The position numbers were made by a program, and so were the translations under genes. 64,000 nt of DNA, taken from contig OY776497.1 in NCBI GenBank assembly GCA_963675625.1, positions 2,418,001 through 2,482,000 of the forward strand, given 5' to 3'. Below the pieces are notes generated by a model. The model had not been told where the DNA came from. It saw nothing but the letters and a program-made list of their open reading frames with translations, and ran no database searches. This DNA is from F22 sp963675625 (lineage in GTDB: Bacteria; Bacteroidota; Bacteroidia; Bacteroidales; Bacteroidaceae). Positions 1 to 9,820 of this stretch are shown here, piece after piece. Positions within the stretch are counted from its first letter, which is position 1, and every line of letters begins with the position of its first letter.

Positions 1-1
1 T

Positions 2-100
2 GGATCTGCTTATAGTACAAGTTACGCACAACAGGCATACGACTCAAACCCTGTGCCTAATACGCGCACTTTTGGATTCTCACTTAATGTTGGATTTTAA
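2..100 (+). CDS. SusC-like TonB-dependent outer-membrane porin, C-terminal end only
   Basis: The window opens inside this gene. The frame from base 2 runs 32 codons to TAA at 98-100 and ends in the aromatic beta-strand GFSLNVGF, the usual last strand of SusC/RagA TonB-dependent porins, which is recognised by the outer-membrane assembly machinery. A SusD-like gene starts 12 bases later, the invariable SusC-SusD order. SusC forms the outer-membrane channel for a glycan, with SusD as its lid. Only the last strand is visible, so the substrate and most of the protein cannot be judged. Confidence 0.85.
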   Translation, partial: GSAYSTSYAQQAYDSNPVPNTRTFGFSLNVGF

Positions 101-112
101 TAGCTTATACTC

Positions 113-1678
113 ATGAAAAATATATATACCCTATTATTAGGAGCAGTAGCACTATTCGCAACAGGATGTTCTGATGATTTCGGAGACATGAATACTCCGA
201 GCGATGCTACGACAACAGTAGAACCTAAGTTCTTCTTCAATAAAATGGAGACGCAGGTTTTCCGCGATTATCAACGTGTTATCAATTTGTATGGAGACCT
301 TTATTCACAATATTGGGCAAATACAGTGAACAGTTTTGAATCTGGTCGTTACGAATATAACAATGATTGGGTTGGCCGCGGATGGGAACAATTCTATACA
401 GAAATATTGCGTCGTTCAGTTGCCATTGATGAAATGTATGGTGAGAACGAACTATATCAAGAAGCCATCGCTATTAAAAATGTATGGATGGTTTATTATT
501 GGTCTCGCATGACAGATTATTATGGTGACATGCCATATTTCAATGCAGGCACAGGAGAAGCAGTACCATATACTTCACAAGAAGAAATTTATCGTGATTT
601 ATTTAAGGTACTTGATGAAGCGATCCCTAAGATTACTGGTGATGCTGCACAGTATCAATATGGTTCAAGTTATGACTTGATCTATGGTGGTGATGTCATG
701 AAATGGAAGCGTTTTGCTAATTCATTGCGTCTACGTCTAGCTATGCGTGTTGTTAATGCTGATCCTGCTCTTGCAGAAACTCAAGCAAAAGCTGCAATTA
801 ATGGTGAAGGTGGTTTGATGCAGTCAAACGATGATAACGGTGCAGTGCCAACATGGAATAAGGGATGGAATGACTACATCAACCAAATGGGTTGGTATTG
901 GAGAAATATTGCTATCTCTAAGACTTTGACAGACTATTGCTATAATCAATCTTCAGTGAGTGAAGATCCACGTGCTTCAATTTGGTTCTGCTACAAGCCT
1001 GATGGTGCTGAAGAAGCAATGGACAAAGAAGACGCTGGTAAAGCGAAGTATGAAGGTTGTCCTAATGGTTTGGATATCCTTTCAGGTACACAGAATAATG
1101 ACTATTGCATTATGCGCCTTGAAGGTGGATTCCCAGACTTTACTCCTGGTGGAAACCATACTATGTTGTACACATTCATGAACTATTCAGAAGTGAAGTT
1201 CTTGTTGGCAGAAGCTGCTCTTCGTGGTTGGTATTCTGGTGATGTAGAATCACTATATGAGGAAGGTATTGAAGCTTCTATGCAATATTGTGGCGTAGCA
1301 AGTGCAGATATCGAAGCATATATTGATGGTTTGAATGCTACAATCAATACCCTAGGATCAAACGAAGCGAAGTTGAAGCAAATTATCACACAAAAGTGGA
1401 TGGCTAACTTCCCTAACGGTCTTGAAGCATGGGCTGATTTCCGTCGTACAGATTATCCTGACTTCAATCTACCTGTAGATCAAAGTGCAAATGCTTCTGT
1501 TGCAATCGGTAAATTTGTGAAACGTATTCGTTACAACGAAAATGAACACCGCAATAACGAAGACATGATGCCTGAGGCATTGAATACAACAGAAAAGGAC
1601 CGTATGGATCACCTACTATGGTGGGATACTACTGAAACATTGAATAAGTCAAATGGTCTAATGAACTCAAATTTCTAA
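113..1678 (+). CDS. SusD-like surface glycan-binding lipoprotein
   Basis: 521 residues, a normal SusD/RagB length. The signal peptide ends in a lipobox with Cys19, followed directly by SDDFGD; an acidic run after the lipid-bearing Cys is the Bacteroidota signal for export to the cell surface. The body has the helical TPR-like pattern of the family, with many Trp and Tyr residues, and the C-terminal half carries family-typical stretches (EVKFLLAEAALRGW near residue 362; KWMANFPNGLEAWADFRRT near 427). It should pair with the SusC porin just upstream to capture oligosaccharide. The mannosidases downstream suggest a mannose-rich glycan, which is inference. Confidence 0.93.
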   Translation: MKNIYTLLLGAVALFATGCSDDFGDMNTPSDATTTVEPKFFFNKMETQVFRDYQRVINLYGDLYSQYWANTVNSFESGRYEYNNDWVGRGWEQFYTEILRRSVAIDEMYGENELYQEAIAIKNVWMVYYWSRMTDYYGDMPYFNAGTGEAVPYTSQEEIYRDLFKVLDEAIPKITGDAAQYQYGSSYDLIYGGDVMKWKRFANSLRLRLAMRVVNADPALAETQAKAAINGEGGLMQSNDDNGAVPTWNKGWNDYINQMGWYWRNIAISKTLTDYCYNQSSVSEDPRASIWFCYKPDGAEEAMDKEDAGKAKYEGCPNGLDILSGTQNNDYCIMRLEGGFPDFTPGGNHTMLYTFMNYSEVKFLLAEAALRGWYSGDVESLYEEGIEASMQYCGVASADIEAYIDGLNATINTLGSNEAKLKQIITQKWMANFPNGLEAWADFRRTDYPDFNLPVDQSANASVAIGKFVKRIRYNENEHRNNEDMMPEALNTTEKDRMDHLLWWDTTETLNKSNGLMNSNF

Positions 1679-1695
1679 TACAAAGATACTGAACC

Positions 1696-3615
1696 ATGAT
1701 AAATAAATTATTAAATAAAACCATGTGGGCAGTATTCTGCCTGAGCGTGCTATTTGCGTTCTCATCATGTAGTGATGATGATAAAACTGGGGGCTCATAC
1801 GACTCTGAAGCATTGACAACTTTGATCACACAAGCGCAAAGTTTGGTTGATAATGCTACAGAAGGTATAGATGCTGGTTTGCATAAACCAGGTTCTAAGC
1901 AAGAACTTCAAGATGTTATCGATTGGTGTACTTGGAAGCTTGACAATATGAAAAGCCAACAAGATGTCAACAATGCAGTTGTCCGTCTGCAAAAGTATGT
2001 GGATATTTTCAACACAAGTATTGTTGGAGTTGCAGTGCCATGGGTACAACAGGGGTCTGGTAACTTCCTTGAACTAACAGATAATCCTACTGGTGCTGGT
2101 GCTGCAGGTCGTCTTCGCGATGTATGTGCAGATAACTACACTGTAGAAGCTGATTTTTACATCATCAACACAGCAACTTTAGGTTATAGCTGTAACATGT
2201 TTGGTTATGTACAAGGAGATGGTGGAACAAAAGACCTTGGTTTAGATGTACGTTATTTTGGTGATGGTAGTATCCACTTGAACGTAGGTGGTGCAGGCGA
2301 AAGCTGGCATAATGGAACTGCTCCTGCTGGAACTGTCCAATCAGGTAAGTGGATTCACGTAGCTGCTGTTATTTCTACAACTCATCAAGAACTATATATT
2401 GATGGCAACCGAGTAATCGCTCAAGATTATGCATATGGAGTACCAGATGCAGGTATCCCATTTGCAGTGGGAACTGCTAGTGCATGGCAAGATCGTACAA
2501 TCAACGCTATGGTTAAAAATGTGCGTGTATGGTCAAAGAAGTTGAGCCAACAAGAAATTCAAGACAACATTGATGCTGATGTATCTGCTGAAGCTGCCAA
2601 TCTTGAAGCAAGTTTCAACTTGACAGCCGATTTGGGTACTGATTTCGAAGATGCTACAGGACGTTACCGTTGTAAACTACACGGCGATGTAGTATGGATG
2701 GAAAATGGTACACCTCCAGTAATTGTTCTTGAAAAAGATGCATTGAATGCAGCTATTGCTACAGCACAAGCATTCCGTGCTACAGTTACAGAAGGAACCA
2801 ATACAGGTGACTACCCTGTAGGTACACTAAAATATTTGGATAGCTTAATTGCAAGTGCACAAGACACTTTGGCAGATGCTGAACTTCAAAAACAACTTGA
2901 TGATGCAGTTGCAGGTATCGAAAAAGCGATCGCAGGTATTAAAGTGAACCTAGTAGCGCCAGCAGACGGTGTATATATTGATCGTGAAAACTCAGATGCA
3001 GTAGGTCTACACATTACTCCTGGATATACTGTTTCAGGTAGCTTCACTGTAGAGCTTGATTTGAAGATGAAGACTCTTCAATTTGCTGAAGGTGGTGATG
3101 GTGGTATCTTCGGATTTGGTGATTTCGGTATGTTTATCTATGGTTATAACGAACTAACTGAAGAAAATGTATTGAATGCTGGTCAAGTAGGTAACTACAA
3201 CCACTGGGACGGTAGTGAGTCATGGTGGATGTGGCTTAAGTCAGAAGGTGGTGTTGTTCGCCCAGGTTCATGGACACATGTAGCTTTGGTTCACGATGAT
3301 GCAGCTAAGACAAATACGATCTATGTAGATGGAGTACAAGTAGCTCAAGAAACTGGTTTCGAAGCACCAAATGTAAGTGATAGCGAAATCTGGGTAGGTA
3401 ACTATTGGGCTAAGATCAACGGTTCTGTAAAAGACTTCCGTGTTTGGAATACAGCACTTACTTCAGCTCAAATTGGTCAAGAAGTTACAGGTACTGAACA
3501 AGATCTTGAAATGTGGTTCCCACTTGATAAAGTTGCAGGTGTATTCTTCGATGCAGCCAAAGGTGATTACCAAGGCGAAATTCGTGGAATTGAATGGAAC
3601 GTACTTAATGATTAA
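1696..3615 (+). CDS. Surface lipoprotein with FIVAR-like helices and two LamG/concanavalin-like domains
   Basis: 639 residues, 17 bases after the SusD-like gene, in the position usually held by SusE/SusF-type binding lipoproteins. The lipobox Cys is about residue 25 and is followed by SDDDK, a surface-export signal. Two helical FIVAR-like segments (about 38-105 and 344-416, rich in Ala, Leu and Asp) each precede a jelly-roll LamG domain (about 115-290 and 420-639). Both LamG domains show the characteristic 'W.HVA.V......YVDG' and 'VRVW...L' pattern (ELYIDGNRV; TIYVDGVQV; NVRVWSKKLS; DFRVWNTALT). No catalytic residues are evident, so glycan or glycoprotein binding is most likely. The internal duplication is visible in the sequence; the ligand is unknown. 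Confidence 0.82.
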   Translation: MINKLLNKTMWAVFCLSVLFAFSSCSDDDKTGGSYDSEALTTLITQAQSLVDNATEGIDAGLHKPGSKQELQDVIDWCTWKLDNMKSQQDVNNAVVRLQKYVDIFNTSIVGVAVPWVQQGSGNFLELTDNPTGAGAAGRLRDVCADNYTVEADFYIINTATLGYSCNMFGYVQGDGGTKDLGLDVRYFGDGSIHLNVGGAGESWHNGTAPAGTVQSGKWIHVAAVISTTHQELYIDGNRVIAQDYAYGVPDAGIPFAVGTASAWQDRTINAMVKNVRVWSKKLSQQEIQDNIDADVSAEAANLEASFNLTADLGTDFEDATGRYRCKLHGDVVWMENGTPPVIVLEKDALNAAIATAQAFRATVTEGTNTGDYPVGTLKYLDSLIASAQDTLADAELQKQLDDAVAGIEKAIAGIKVNLVAPADGVYIDRENSDAVGLHITPGYTVSGSFTVELDLKMKTLQFAEGGDGGIFGFGDFGMFIYGYNELTEENVLNAGQVGNYNHWDGSESWWMWLKSEGGVVRPGSWTHVALVHDDAAKTNTIYVDGVQVAQETGFEAPNVSDSEIWVGNYWAKINGSVKDFRVWNTALTSAQIGQEVTGTEQDLEMWFPLDKVAGVFFDAAKGDYQGEIRGIEWNVLND

Positions 3616-3652
3616 TTGAATATTTCGATTAAAGTTAACAATAAGTGTTTCC

Positions 3653-3758
3653 CCTCAGCAATGAGGTTCCCATGAGGATTATGCTCCATACGTAGTATAA
3701 TCGTGCATGTAGGTGTGATTGAGAGAGAGGCTGCGGCCTCTCTCTTCATATCATTTTT
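3653..3758 (+). terminator. Terminator of the SusC/SusD/LamG transcript
   Basis: A 9-10 bp stem, AGAGAGAGGC/GCCTCTCTCT with a TGCG loop at 3722-3745, is followed by a T-rich stretch at 3752-3756. A smaller hairpin, CCTCA/TGAGG with a GCAA loop, lies upstream at 3653-3666. They separate the binding-protein genes from the mannosidase operon, which has its own promoter. Confidence 0.75.
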
Positions 3759-3767
3759 ATGTAAAAA

Positions 3768-3797
3768 TTGTTTTGTCTTCAAAGATTCTTATCTTTG
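3768..3797 (+). promoter_or_regulatory. Promoter of the GH92 operon
   Basis: TTG at 3768-3770, a 19-base spacer, and TATCTTTG at 3790-3797 match the Bacteroidota consensus TTTG / 19-21 / TAnnTTTG. Transcription would begin near 3803, giving a leader of about 25 bases before the first GH92 gene. No operator could be recognised. Confidence 0.75.
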
Positions 3798-3828
3798 CGG
3801 ATATAGATTCTAATATAACCATTCTATT

Positions 3829-6096
3829 ATGATGAAAAAATTCCTACCTGCTAGCTTGTACTGTGCTAGCTTATTAGCAGTGATGACTGCCTGTCAACCT
3901 AAAACAGAACAAGCTGCTGTATTGCAGACTGGAGATTTGACTACCTTTGTAGATCAACGTATTGGTACAGGAGGCCATGGACATGTGTTTATGGGAGCGA
4001 ATGTACCTTTTGGATTTGTGCAATTGGGTCCAACTAGCATACAAGATTCTTGGGACTGGTGCTCAGGCTACCATATTTCAGATTCTACATGTATTGGATT
4101 TAGTCATACTCATCTTAGTGGAACTGGTATCGGTGATTTAGCCGATGTGACAATAATGCCTGTCGTTGGTGACGTTACACCAGGGAGAGGTACGATCGAG
4201 AAACCATTATCTGGTCAAGCTTCTATGTACCATCATAGTAGTGAACAGTATACACCAGGCTTTTATGCCGTACATTTGGATAGATACAATGTCGGAGTGC
4301 AATTGACTGCAACGACACGTGCTGGTTTACATCAGTATGACTATCCTACAACAAAACAAGCCACTGGCGTGATTATCGATTTAGAGAACGGTACATGCTG
4401 GGATGAATCTACTCAAACATTATTGAAGAAAGTAGATGATACGACCTTAGTTGGTCAAAGAAATTCTAAGGGATGGGCCAAAAATCAACAATTGAGTTTT
4501 GCCATTCAATTCTCTCAACCTATCGCCAAGATAACTTATTACGATGCAAAAGGTCAGGTGTTGAAGAAACCAAACACCCAATTAGACGCCAAGAAGCAAG
4601 TGCGTTTTGCCCGCATCGATTTTAATTTGAAAGATACTCAAACATTATATACCAAGGTAGCTTTATCACCTGTGAGTTCCAACAATGCGCTCACCACTTT
4701 ACAGAAAGAACTACCTACTTGGGACATTGATACCGTAAAACAAGCAGCTCATGAAGCATGGCTTAAAGAATTGGGTCGTATTCATATTGCAAGTAAAGAT
4801 ACATCTGCTTTACGCAACTTCTACACAGCAATGTACCATACTATGATTGCTCCATCTACCTTTATGGATGCTGATGGTAGCTATAGAGGTGCTGATGGCA
4901 AAGTCTATCAAGATACCACTTTTACAAACTATACCACATTCTCTTTATGGGATACATATCGTGCTCAACATCCTTTGATGACACTGATTCACCCAGAACG
5001 TGTGCCTGATATAGTCAACACAATGCTTCGTATTTATGACCAACAAGGTAAATTACCTGTATGGCATTTAATGGGTTGCGAGACAGATTGCATGGTGGGT
5101 AATCCTGCTATTTCTGTTATTTCTGATGCTATTCTTAAAGGGTTTAATGGTTTTGATAAACACCATGCTTTGGTGGCTATGAAGAATAGTGCCATGCTCG
5201 ATGAACGAGGCTTGTCATTATTAAAGAAATATGGATATATCCCCAGTGATCTATATAACGAAAGTATAGCCAACGATATGGAATATGCTATCGCAGATGG
5301 AGCCTTAGCTAAAGCGGCGAAGTTCTTGGGTGATGAAGAAACAGCAACTTACTTTGAAAAGCGTAGTCACAGTTGGATGACTTATTTTGATCCTGAAACA
5401 CACATGGTCAGAGGACGATTCCAAAATGGTTCTTGGCGCACTCCATTCGATCCATTCTTCGCCCAACATCGTGAGTGTGATTATACAGAAGGTAATGCTT
5501 ATCAATATTCGTGGTTGGTACCACATGACTTAGATAATCTAGTTAAATTATTTGGTGGACGTGCAGCAACTATTGCTAAGCTTGATTCTTTATTTACTGT
5601 TTCATCTCATTTGGAAGAAGGAGCCTCACCTGATATGTCTGGTATGATAGGACAGTATGTTCATGGCAATGAACCAAGTCACCATATCTTATATTTCTAT
5701 ACGCTACTAGGGCAACCAGCAAAAGGAGCTGCATTGATTCGCAGAGTTTTGACCGACCTATACAGCGATAAGCCTAATGGTTTGGCTGGAAATGAAGACG
5801 TGGGTCAAATGTCTGCTTGGTACATTTTATCAAGTATGGGACTATATCAGGTGCAACCTGCAGGTGGTGATTTTGTTATTGGTTCGCCATTACTTGATGA
5901 GGCATCTATTACACTGCCAAATGGAAAGACTTTTGATATTCTAGCAAAGAATAATAGCTCTGAAAATAAATATGTGAAGCGTGTTTTATTGAATGGCAAA
6001 GAGGTTAAAACTCCAAGTATTCAGTATTCAGATATTATGAAGGGCGGACAATTAATTCTTGAGATGACCAATAAGCCATCTTCTTGGATGAACTAA
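3829..6096 (+). CDS. GH92 exo-alpha-mannosidase, lipoprotein (first of three)
   Basis: 755 residues, the usual GH92 length. The signal peptide has a lipobox at Cys22 followed by QPKTEQ with no acidic export tag, so the enzyme probably faces the periplasm. The N-terminal beta-sandwich opens with the family signature VDQRIGTGGHGHVFMGA; the (alpha/alpha)6 barrel follows with ETDCMVGN (about 418), TEGNAYQY (about 553), HGNEPSHH (about 611) and GNEDVGQMSAW (about 653). GH92 enzymes are calcium-dependent inverting alpha-mannosidases. The HGNEPSHH form of the substrate loop is common in enzymes cutting alpha-1,2 linkages, so that specificity is inferred. First gene of a five-gene operon. Translation may begin at either of two adjacent ATGs (3829 or 3832). 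Confidence 0.93.
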   Translation: MMKKFLPASLYCASLLAVMTACQPKTEQAAVLQTGDLTTFVDQRIGTGGHGHVFMGANVPFGFVQLGPTSIQDSWDWCSGYHISDSTCIGFSHTHLSGTGIGDLADVTIMPVVGDVTPGRGTIEKPLSGQASMYHHSSEQYTPGFYAVHLDRYNVGVQLTATTRAGLHQYDYPTTKQATGVIIDLENGTCWDESTQTLLKKVDDTTLVGQRNSKGWAKNQQLSFAIQFSQPIAKITYYDAKGQVLKKPNTQLDAKKQVRFARIDFNLKDTQTLYTKVALSPVSSNNALTTLQKELPTWDIDTVKQAAHEAWLKELGRIHIASKDTSALRNFYTAMYHTMIAPSTFMDADGSYRGADGKVYQDTTFTNYTTFSLWDTYRAQHPLMTLIHPERVPDIVNTMLRIYDQQGKLPVWHLMGCETDCMVGNPAISVISDAILKGFNGFDKHHALVAMKNSAMLDERGLSLLKKYGYIPSDLYNESIANDMEYAIADGALAKAAKFLGDEETATYFEKRSHSWMTYFDPETHMVRGRFQNGSWRTPFDPFFAQHRECDYTEGNAYQYSWLVPHDLDNLVKLFGGRAATIAKLDSLFTVSSHLEEGASPDMSGMIGQYVHGNEPSHHILYFYTLLGQPAKGAALIRRVLTDLYSDKPNGLAGNEDVGQMSAWYILSSMGLYQVQPAGGDFVIGSPLLDEASITLPNGKTFDILAKNNSSENKYVKRVLLNGKEVKTPSIQYSDIMKGGQLILEMTNKPSSWMN

Positions 6097-6143
6097 TAAT
6101 AGAGAAATAAAGCAATATTTTCTACACCTAATAACCATATAAC

Positions 6144-8489
6144 ATGTTGAAAGAAATGACATTTAAGCAAACAATGAAGCGTTTTTGTCTTCCAGTTGTA
6201 GCTTGTGTAGCTGGCTTGACCAGCTGTGCATCGCCACAAACTGCAGAAGTTGTTGAACTTGTCAATACACCTGCACAATACGTGCAGACATTAGTAGGTA
6301 GTCAGTCAGACTGGTCGCTATCTGCTGGTAATACCTATCCAGCCATTGCCCTACCTTGGGGAATGAATTTCTGGACCCCGCAAACAAGTAAGAATGGCGA
6401 TGGTTGGACCTATAAGTACACAGCCAAAACGATTCAAGGCTTTAAGCAAACACACCAACCTAGTCCGTGGATCAATGATTACGGTCAGTTCTCTTTAATG
6501 CCTGTAGGCCATTTTACAACAGTAGACCAAGAAAAGCGTGCCAGTCACTTCTCGCATCAAGCAGAAGAGGCACGACCATATTATTATAAGGTGTATCTTG
6601 CCGACCATGACGTATTGGCTGAGGTAACACCTACGGATCGTGCGGCTATGATGCGTTTTACTTTTCCAAAGAGTGAAGATGCCGCTGTTATTATCGATGC
6701 ATTTGATAAAGAATCTGCCATTCAGATTTCTGAAGATGGACAAACGATTACTGGTTATACGACGCAAAACTCAGGTGGTGTGCCAGCTAATTTCAAAAAT
6801 TATTTTGTCATTCAATTTGACCGCCCTGTTGTACGCACAGAAGTGTATGACAATGTGAGTTTGAAGAAAGGCAAGAAAAGCATACAAGCTGCTCATTGTC
6901 AAGCTGCAATCTATTTCAAGACCAAGCGTGGAGATATGGTACATGCACGAGTGGCTAGTTCATTTATTTCGCCAGCTCAAGCTTTGTTGAATCTTCAAGA
7001 ATTGGGCGATGCATCTTTTGATACCATCAAAAAACACGGCGAAGCTCGTTGGAATGAAGTCTTAGGACGCATCCAAGTGGGTGGAGGTACCATCGATCAG
7101 TATCGCACGTTCTATTCATGTTTATATCGTAGCACTTTGTTCCCTCGCAAGTTTTGGGAAGTTGATGCACAAGGCAAAGTCATGCACTATAGTCCTCATA
7201 ACGGCAAAGTATTGCCTGGGTATATGTATACCGATACTGGTTTCTGGGATACATTCCGAGCACTATTCCCACTACTTAATCTAGTTTACCCTGGAGAAAA
7301 TGCCAAGATTCAAGCAGGGCTTATGAATGCTGGTCGCGAGAGTCAATTCTTGCCAGAATGGGCAAGTCCAGGTCATCGTGGATGTATGGTGGGCAACAAT
7401 TCTGCATCTGTTGTATCTGATGCCATCTTGAAGGGTGTCAATACACAAGATCTAGAAGAAATGTACAGTGTCCTACAATATGGGGCAAATCATGTACATC
7501 CTACAGTAAACTCGTCAGGTCGTCTTGGATATGAGTATTACAATAAATTGGGATACATCCCTTACAATGTAGGAATCAAAGAAAATGTAGCACGTACTTT
7601 GGAGTATGCATATGATGATTGGTGTATTTTGCAGGTGGCTAAGAAACTTAATCGTCCAGCAGAAGAAATTGCTACGCTTGAGAAGCGAGCACACAATTAT
7701 AAGAATGTGTTTAGTCCAGCTGTTGGCTTGATGCGTGGACGTAACGAAGACGGTAGTTTCCAAAGTCCATTTAGCCCATTTAAGTGGGGAGATGCTTTTA
7801 CTGAAGGCAATAGTTGGCATTACACATGGAGTGTATTCCATGATGTACAAGGACTAATCAATCTAATGGGGGGGAAACAAGCTTTTATTAATAAACTTGA
7901 TTCTGTCTTTATCGTGCCACCTATCTATGACGATAGCTATTATGGAACTCGTATTCATGAAATTCTTGAGATGCAAGTGGCCAATATGGGCAACTATGCC
8001 CATGGCAATCAGCCAGCACAACACATGTTGTATTTGTACAATTATGCTGGTCAGCCATGGAAAACTCAGTATTGGGTACGTGAAGTTATGAATCGCTTGT
8101 ATCAAGCCACTCCAAACGGATATTGTGGTGATGAAGATAATGGACAAACATCTGCTTGGTATGTATTCTCATCGCTAGGATTTTACCCTGTATGTCCTGG
8201 ATCTGATCAGTATGTGCTAGGCGCACCGTTATTTAAACAAGCAGTGATTCACCTAGAAAATGGTCAAGAAGTACATATTGACGCACCAGCCAATAGTGCT
8301 GATAATCGTTACGTGCATGATATGACAGTAGATGGTGTATCATATGATAAGAATTACTTGCAGTATAGCAAGATGATTCAAGGGATGCATGTACACTTCA
8401 ACATGTATAATCAACCTAACAAACAACGTGGTATAGCTGATGATGCAGTACCATACTCGATGACAAATGAAGAGACTGCACAGCACTAG
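6144..8489 (+). CDS. GH92 exo-alpha-mannosidase, lipoprotein (second of three)
   Basis: 781 residues. ATG 6144 is given as the start, but ATG 6174 (MKRFCLPVVA) gives a cleaner lipoprotein signal ending GLTSC. There is no acidic surface tag after the Cys. GH92 landmarks are SAGNTYPAIALPWGMNFW near the N terminus, CMVGNN (about 413), TEGNSWHY (about 552), HGNQPAQH (about 619) and GDEDNGQTSAW (about 662). The loop reads GNQP where the first paralogue has GNEP, which points to a different linkage or context. The gene lies 47 bases after its paralogue and 32 before the permease, so it is clearly in the same operon. Predicted to act on mannose-rich oligosaccharide in the periplasm; exact specificity unknown. 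Confidence 0.92.
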   Translation: MLKEMTFKQTMKRFCLPVVACVAGLTSCASPQTAEVVELVNTPAQYVQTLVGSQSDWSLSAGNTYPAIALPWGMNFWTPQTSKNGDGWTYKYTAKTIQGFKQTHQPSPWINDYGQFSLMPVGHFTTVDQEKRASHFSHQAEEARPYYYKVYLADHDVLAEVTPTDRAAMMRFTFPKSEDAAVIIDAFDKESAIQISEDGQTITGYTTQNSGGVPANFKNYFVIQFDRPVVRTEVYDNVSLKKGKKSIQAAHCQAAIYFKTKRGDMVHARVASSFISPAQALLNLQELGDASFDTIKKHGEARWNEVLGRIQVGGGTIDQYRTFYSCLYRSTLFPRKFWEVDAQGKVMHYSPHNGKVLPGYMYTDTGFWDTFRALFPLLNLVYPGENAKIQAGLMNAGRESQFLPEWASPGHRGCMVGNNSASVVSDAILKGVNTQDLEEMYSVLQYGANHVHPTVNSSGRLGYEYYNKLGYIPYNVGIKENVARTLEYAYDDWCILQVAKKLNRPAEEIATLEKRAHNYKNVFSPAVGLMRGRNEDGSFQSPFSPFKWGDAFTEGNSWHYTWSVFHDVQGLINLMGGKQAFINKLDSVFIVPPIYDDSYYGTRIHEILEMQVANMGNYAHGNQPAQHMLYLYNYAGQPWKTQYWVREVMNRLYQATPNGYCGDEDNGQTSAWYVFSSLGFYPVCPGSDQYVLGAPLFKQAVIHLENGQEVHIDAPANSADNRYVHDMTVDGVSYDKNYLQYSKMIQGMHVHFNMYNQPNKQRGIADDAVPYSMTNEETAQH

Positions 8490-8521
8490 TGCAGTCTCCT
8501 AATATAAGAAAATATCATACC

Positions 8522-9814
8522 ATGAGCCAATTATCAATGAATCAAAAAGAGATGTCACCTGCCACTTGGGTACCTACAGTCTATTTCGCGATGGGGATGC
8601 CTTTTATCCTTATTTCGTTGGTGTCTGTATTGATGTTTCAAGACTTGGGAATAGGAGATGCCCAGATTGCCTTCTGGACATCCTTGATTATTCTTCCATA
8701 TTCTTTGAAACCATTATGGAGCCCATTTATGGAGCTATACAAGACCAAGAAGTTTTTTGTAGTTACTACCCAGTTTGTTTCAGGTCTTACTTTAGCTTTA
8801 GTTGCCCTTAGCTTACCTTTACCCAATTACTTTAGTATGAGTATTGCTTTCTTAGCATTATTGGGGATTAGTGGTGCCACCCACGATGTGGCCACTGATG
8901 GGGTGTACCTAACGGAGCTTACCAAAGCACAGCAATCTCAATACATTGGTTGGCAAGGAGCTGCTTACAATGCAGCAAAGATCTTGGCTAATGGTGGGCT
9001 TGTCTTCTTAGCGGGTGTCCTCAAAGATCACTTTGGGGTGCTTTATGCTTGGATGTTTATTATGGCCATTTGTGCTGGCATCTTAGTGCTTTGTGGTTTC
9101 TACCACATGCGCATGCTGCCATCGAAGCACCAGGTTAAGAATGAGAATAAGACTGCTCATGAAGTACTAGTTAAGCTATGGGAGGTCATCGTAAGCTTTT
9201 TCCAGAAGAAGCACGTGTGGTATTATATTATCTTTATCATTTTATACCGTTTTGCCGAAGGTTTCGCCATGAAGATAGTGCCGCTATTCTTGAAAGCTTC
9301 TGTAGAAAACGGTGGCTTGGGATTGACCAATCAAGAGGTCGGACTTGTATATGGAACAGCTGGTAGTGCAGCCTTTATTATAGGTTCCCTGATCGGTGGG
9401 TATTTTATTGCTGCTCGTGGTTTGAAGCGCAGTTTGTTTATTTTGTGCTGCATCTTTAATATACCATTCCTAGTATATGCTTTGCTCGCTTGGTATCAAC
9501 CGTCGAACTTGTATTTGATAGGAACGGCCATTTTTGCTGAATACTTCGGTTACGGGTTTGGTTTTGTTGGGTTGATGCTCTTTATGATGCAACAAGTGGC
9601 ACCCGGTGAACACCAGATGGCGCATTACGCTTTTGCATCTGGTATTATGAACTTAGGTGTGATGATTCCTGGTGGTATATCGGGATTTATGAGTGACGCT
9701 CTTGGATATCAGCATTTCTTCCTATTTGTGTTGATTGCGACTATCCCCGCATTTTTAATTACCTGGTTTGTGCCTTTTACTCATCCTGATCCCGCAGTGT
9801 CAGAACAAAAGTAA
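8522..9814 (+). CDS. MFS permease, AmpG/PAT-like, of the mannosidase operon
   Basis: About 430 residues with twelve predicted hydrophobic segments. The open frame extends up to a GTG overlapping the previous stop codon, but ATG 8522 (MSQLSMNQKE) is preferred. Segments such as GISGATHDVATDGVYLTEL and YIGWQGAAYNAAK resemble the AmpG/acetyl-CoA (PAT) branch of the major facilitator superfamily, whose bacterial members import sugar-containing compounds across the inner membrane. Its place between mannosidase genes suggests uptake of mannose or a short glycan released in the periplasm. The substrate is inferred from context only. Confidence 0.85.
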   Translation: MSQLSMNQKEMSPATWVPTVYFAMGMPFILISLVSVLMFQDLGIGDAQIAFWTSLIILPYSLKPLWSPFMELYKTKKFFVVTTQFVSGLTLALVALSLPLPNYFSMSIAFLALLGISGATHDVATDGVYLTELTKAQQSQYIGWQGAAYNAAKILANGGLVFLAGVLKDHFGVLYAWMFIMAICAGILVLCGFYHMRMLPSKHQVKNENKTAHEVLVKLWEVIVSFFQKKHVWYYIIFIILYRFAEGFAMKIVPLFLKASVENGGLGLTNQEVGLVYGTAGSAAFIIGSLIGGYFIAARGLKRSLFILCCIFNIPFLVYALLAWYQPSNLYLIGTAIFAEYFGYGFGFVGLMLFMMQQVAPGEHQMAHYAFASGIMNLGVMIPGGISGFMSDALGYQHFFLFVLIATIPAFLITWFVPFTHPDPAVSEQK

Positions 9815-9820
9815 TCTGTT

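Noticed and set aside
3653..3666. Riboswitch-like hairpin after the LamG gene
   Set aside because: It is a simple 5-bp stem upstream of a terminator, with no conserved aptamer core.
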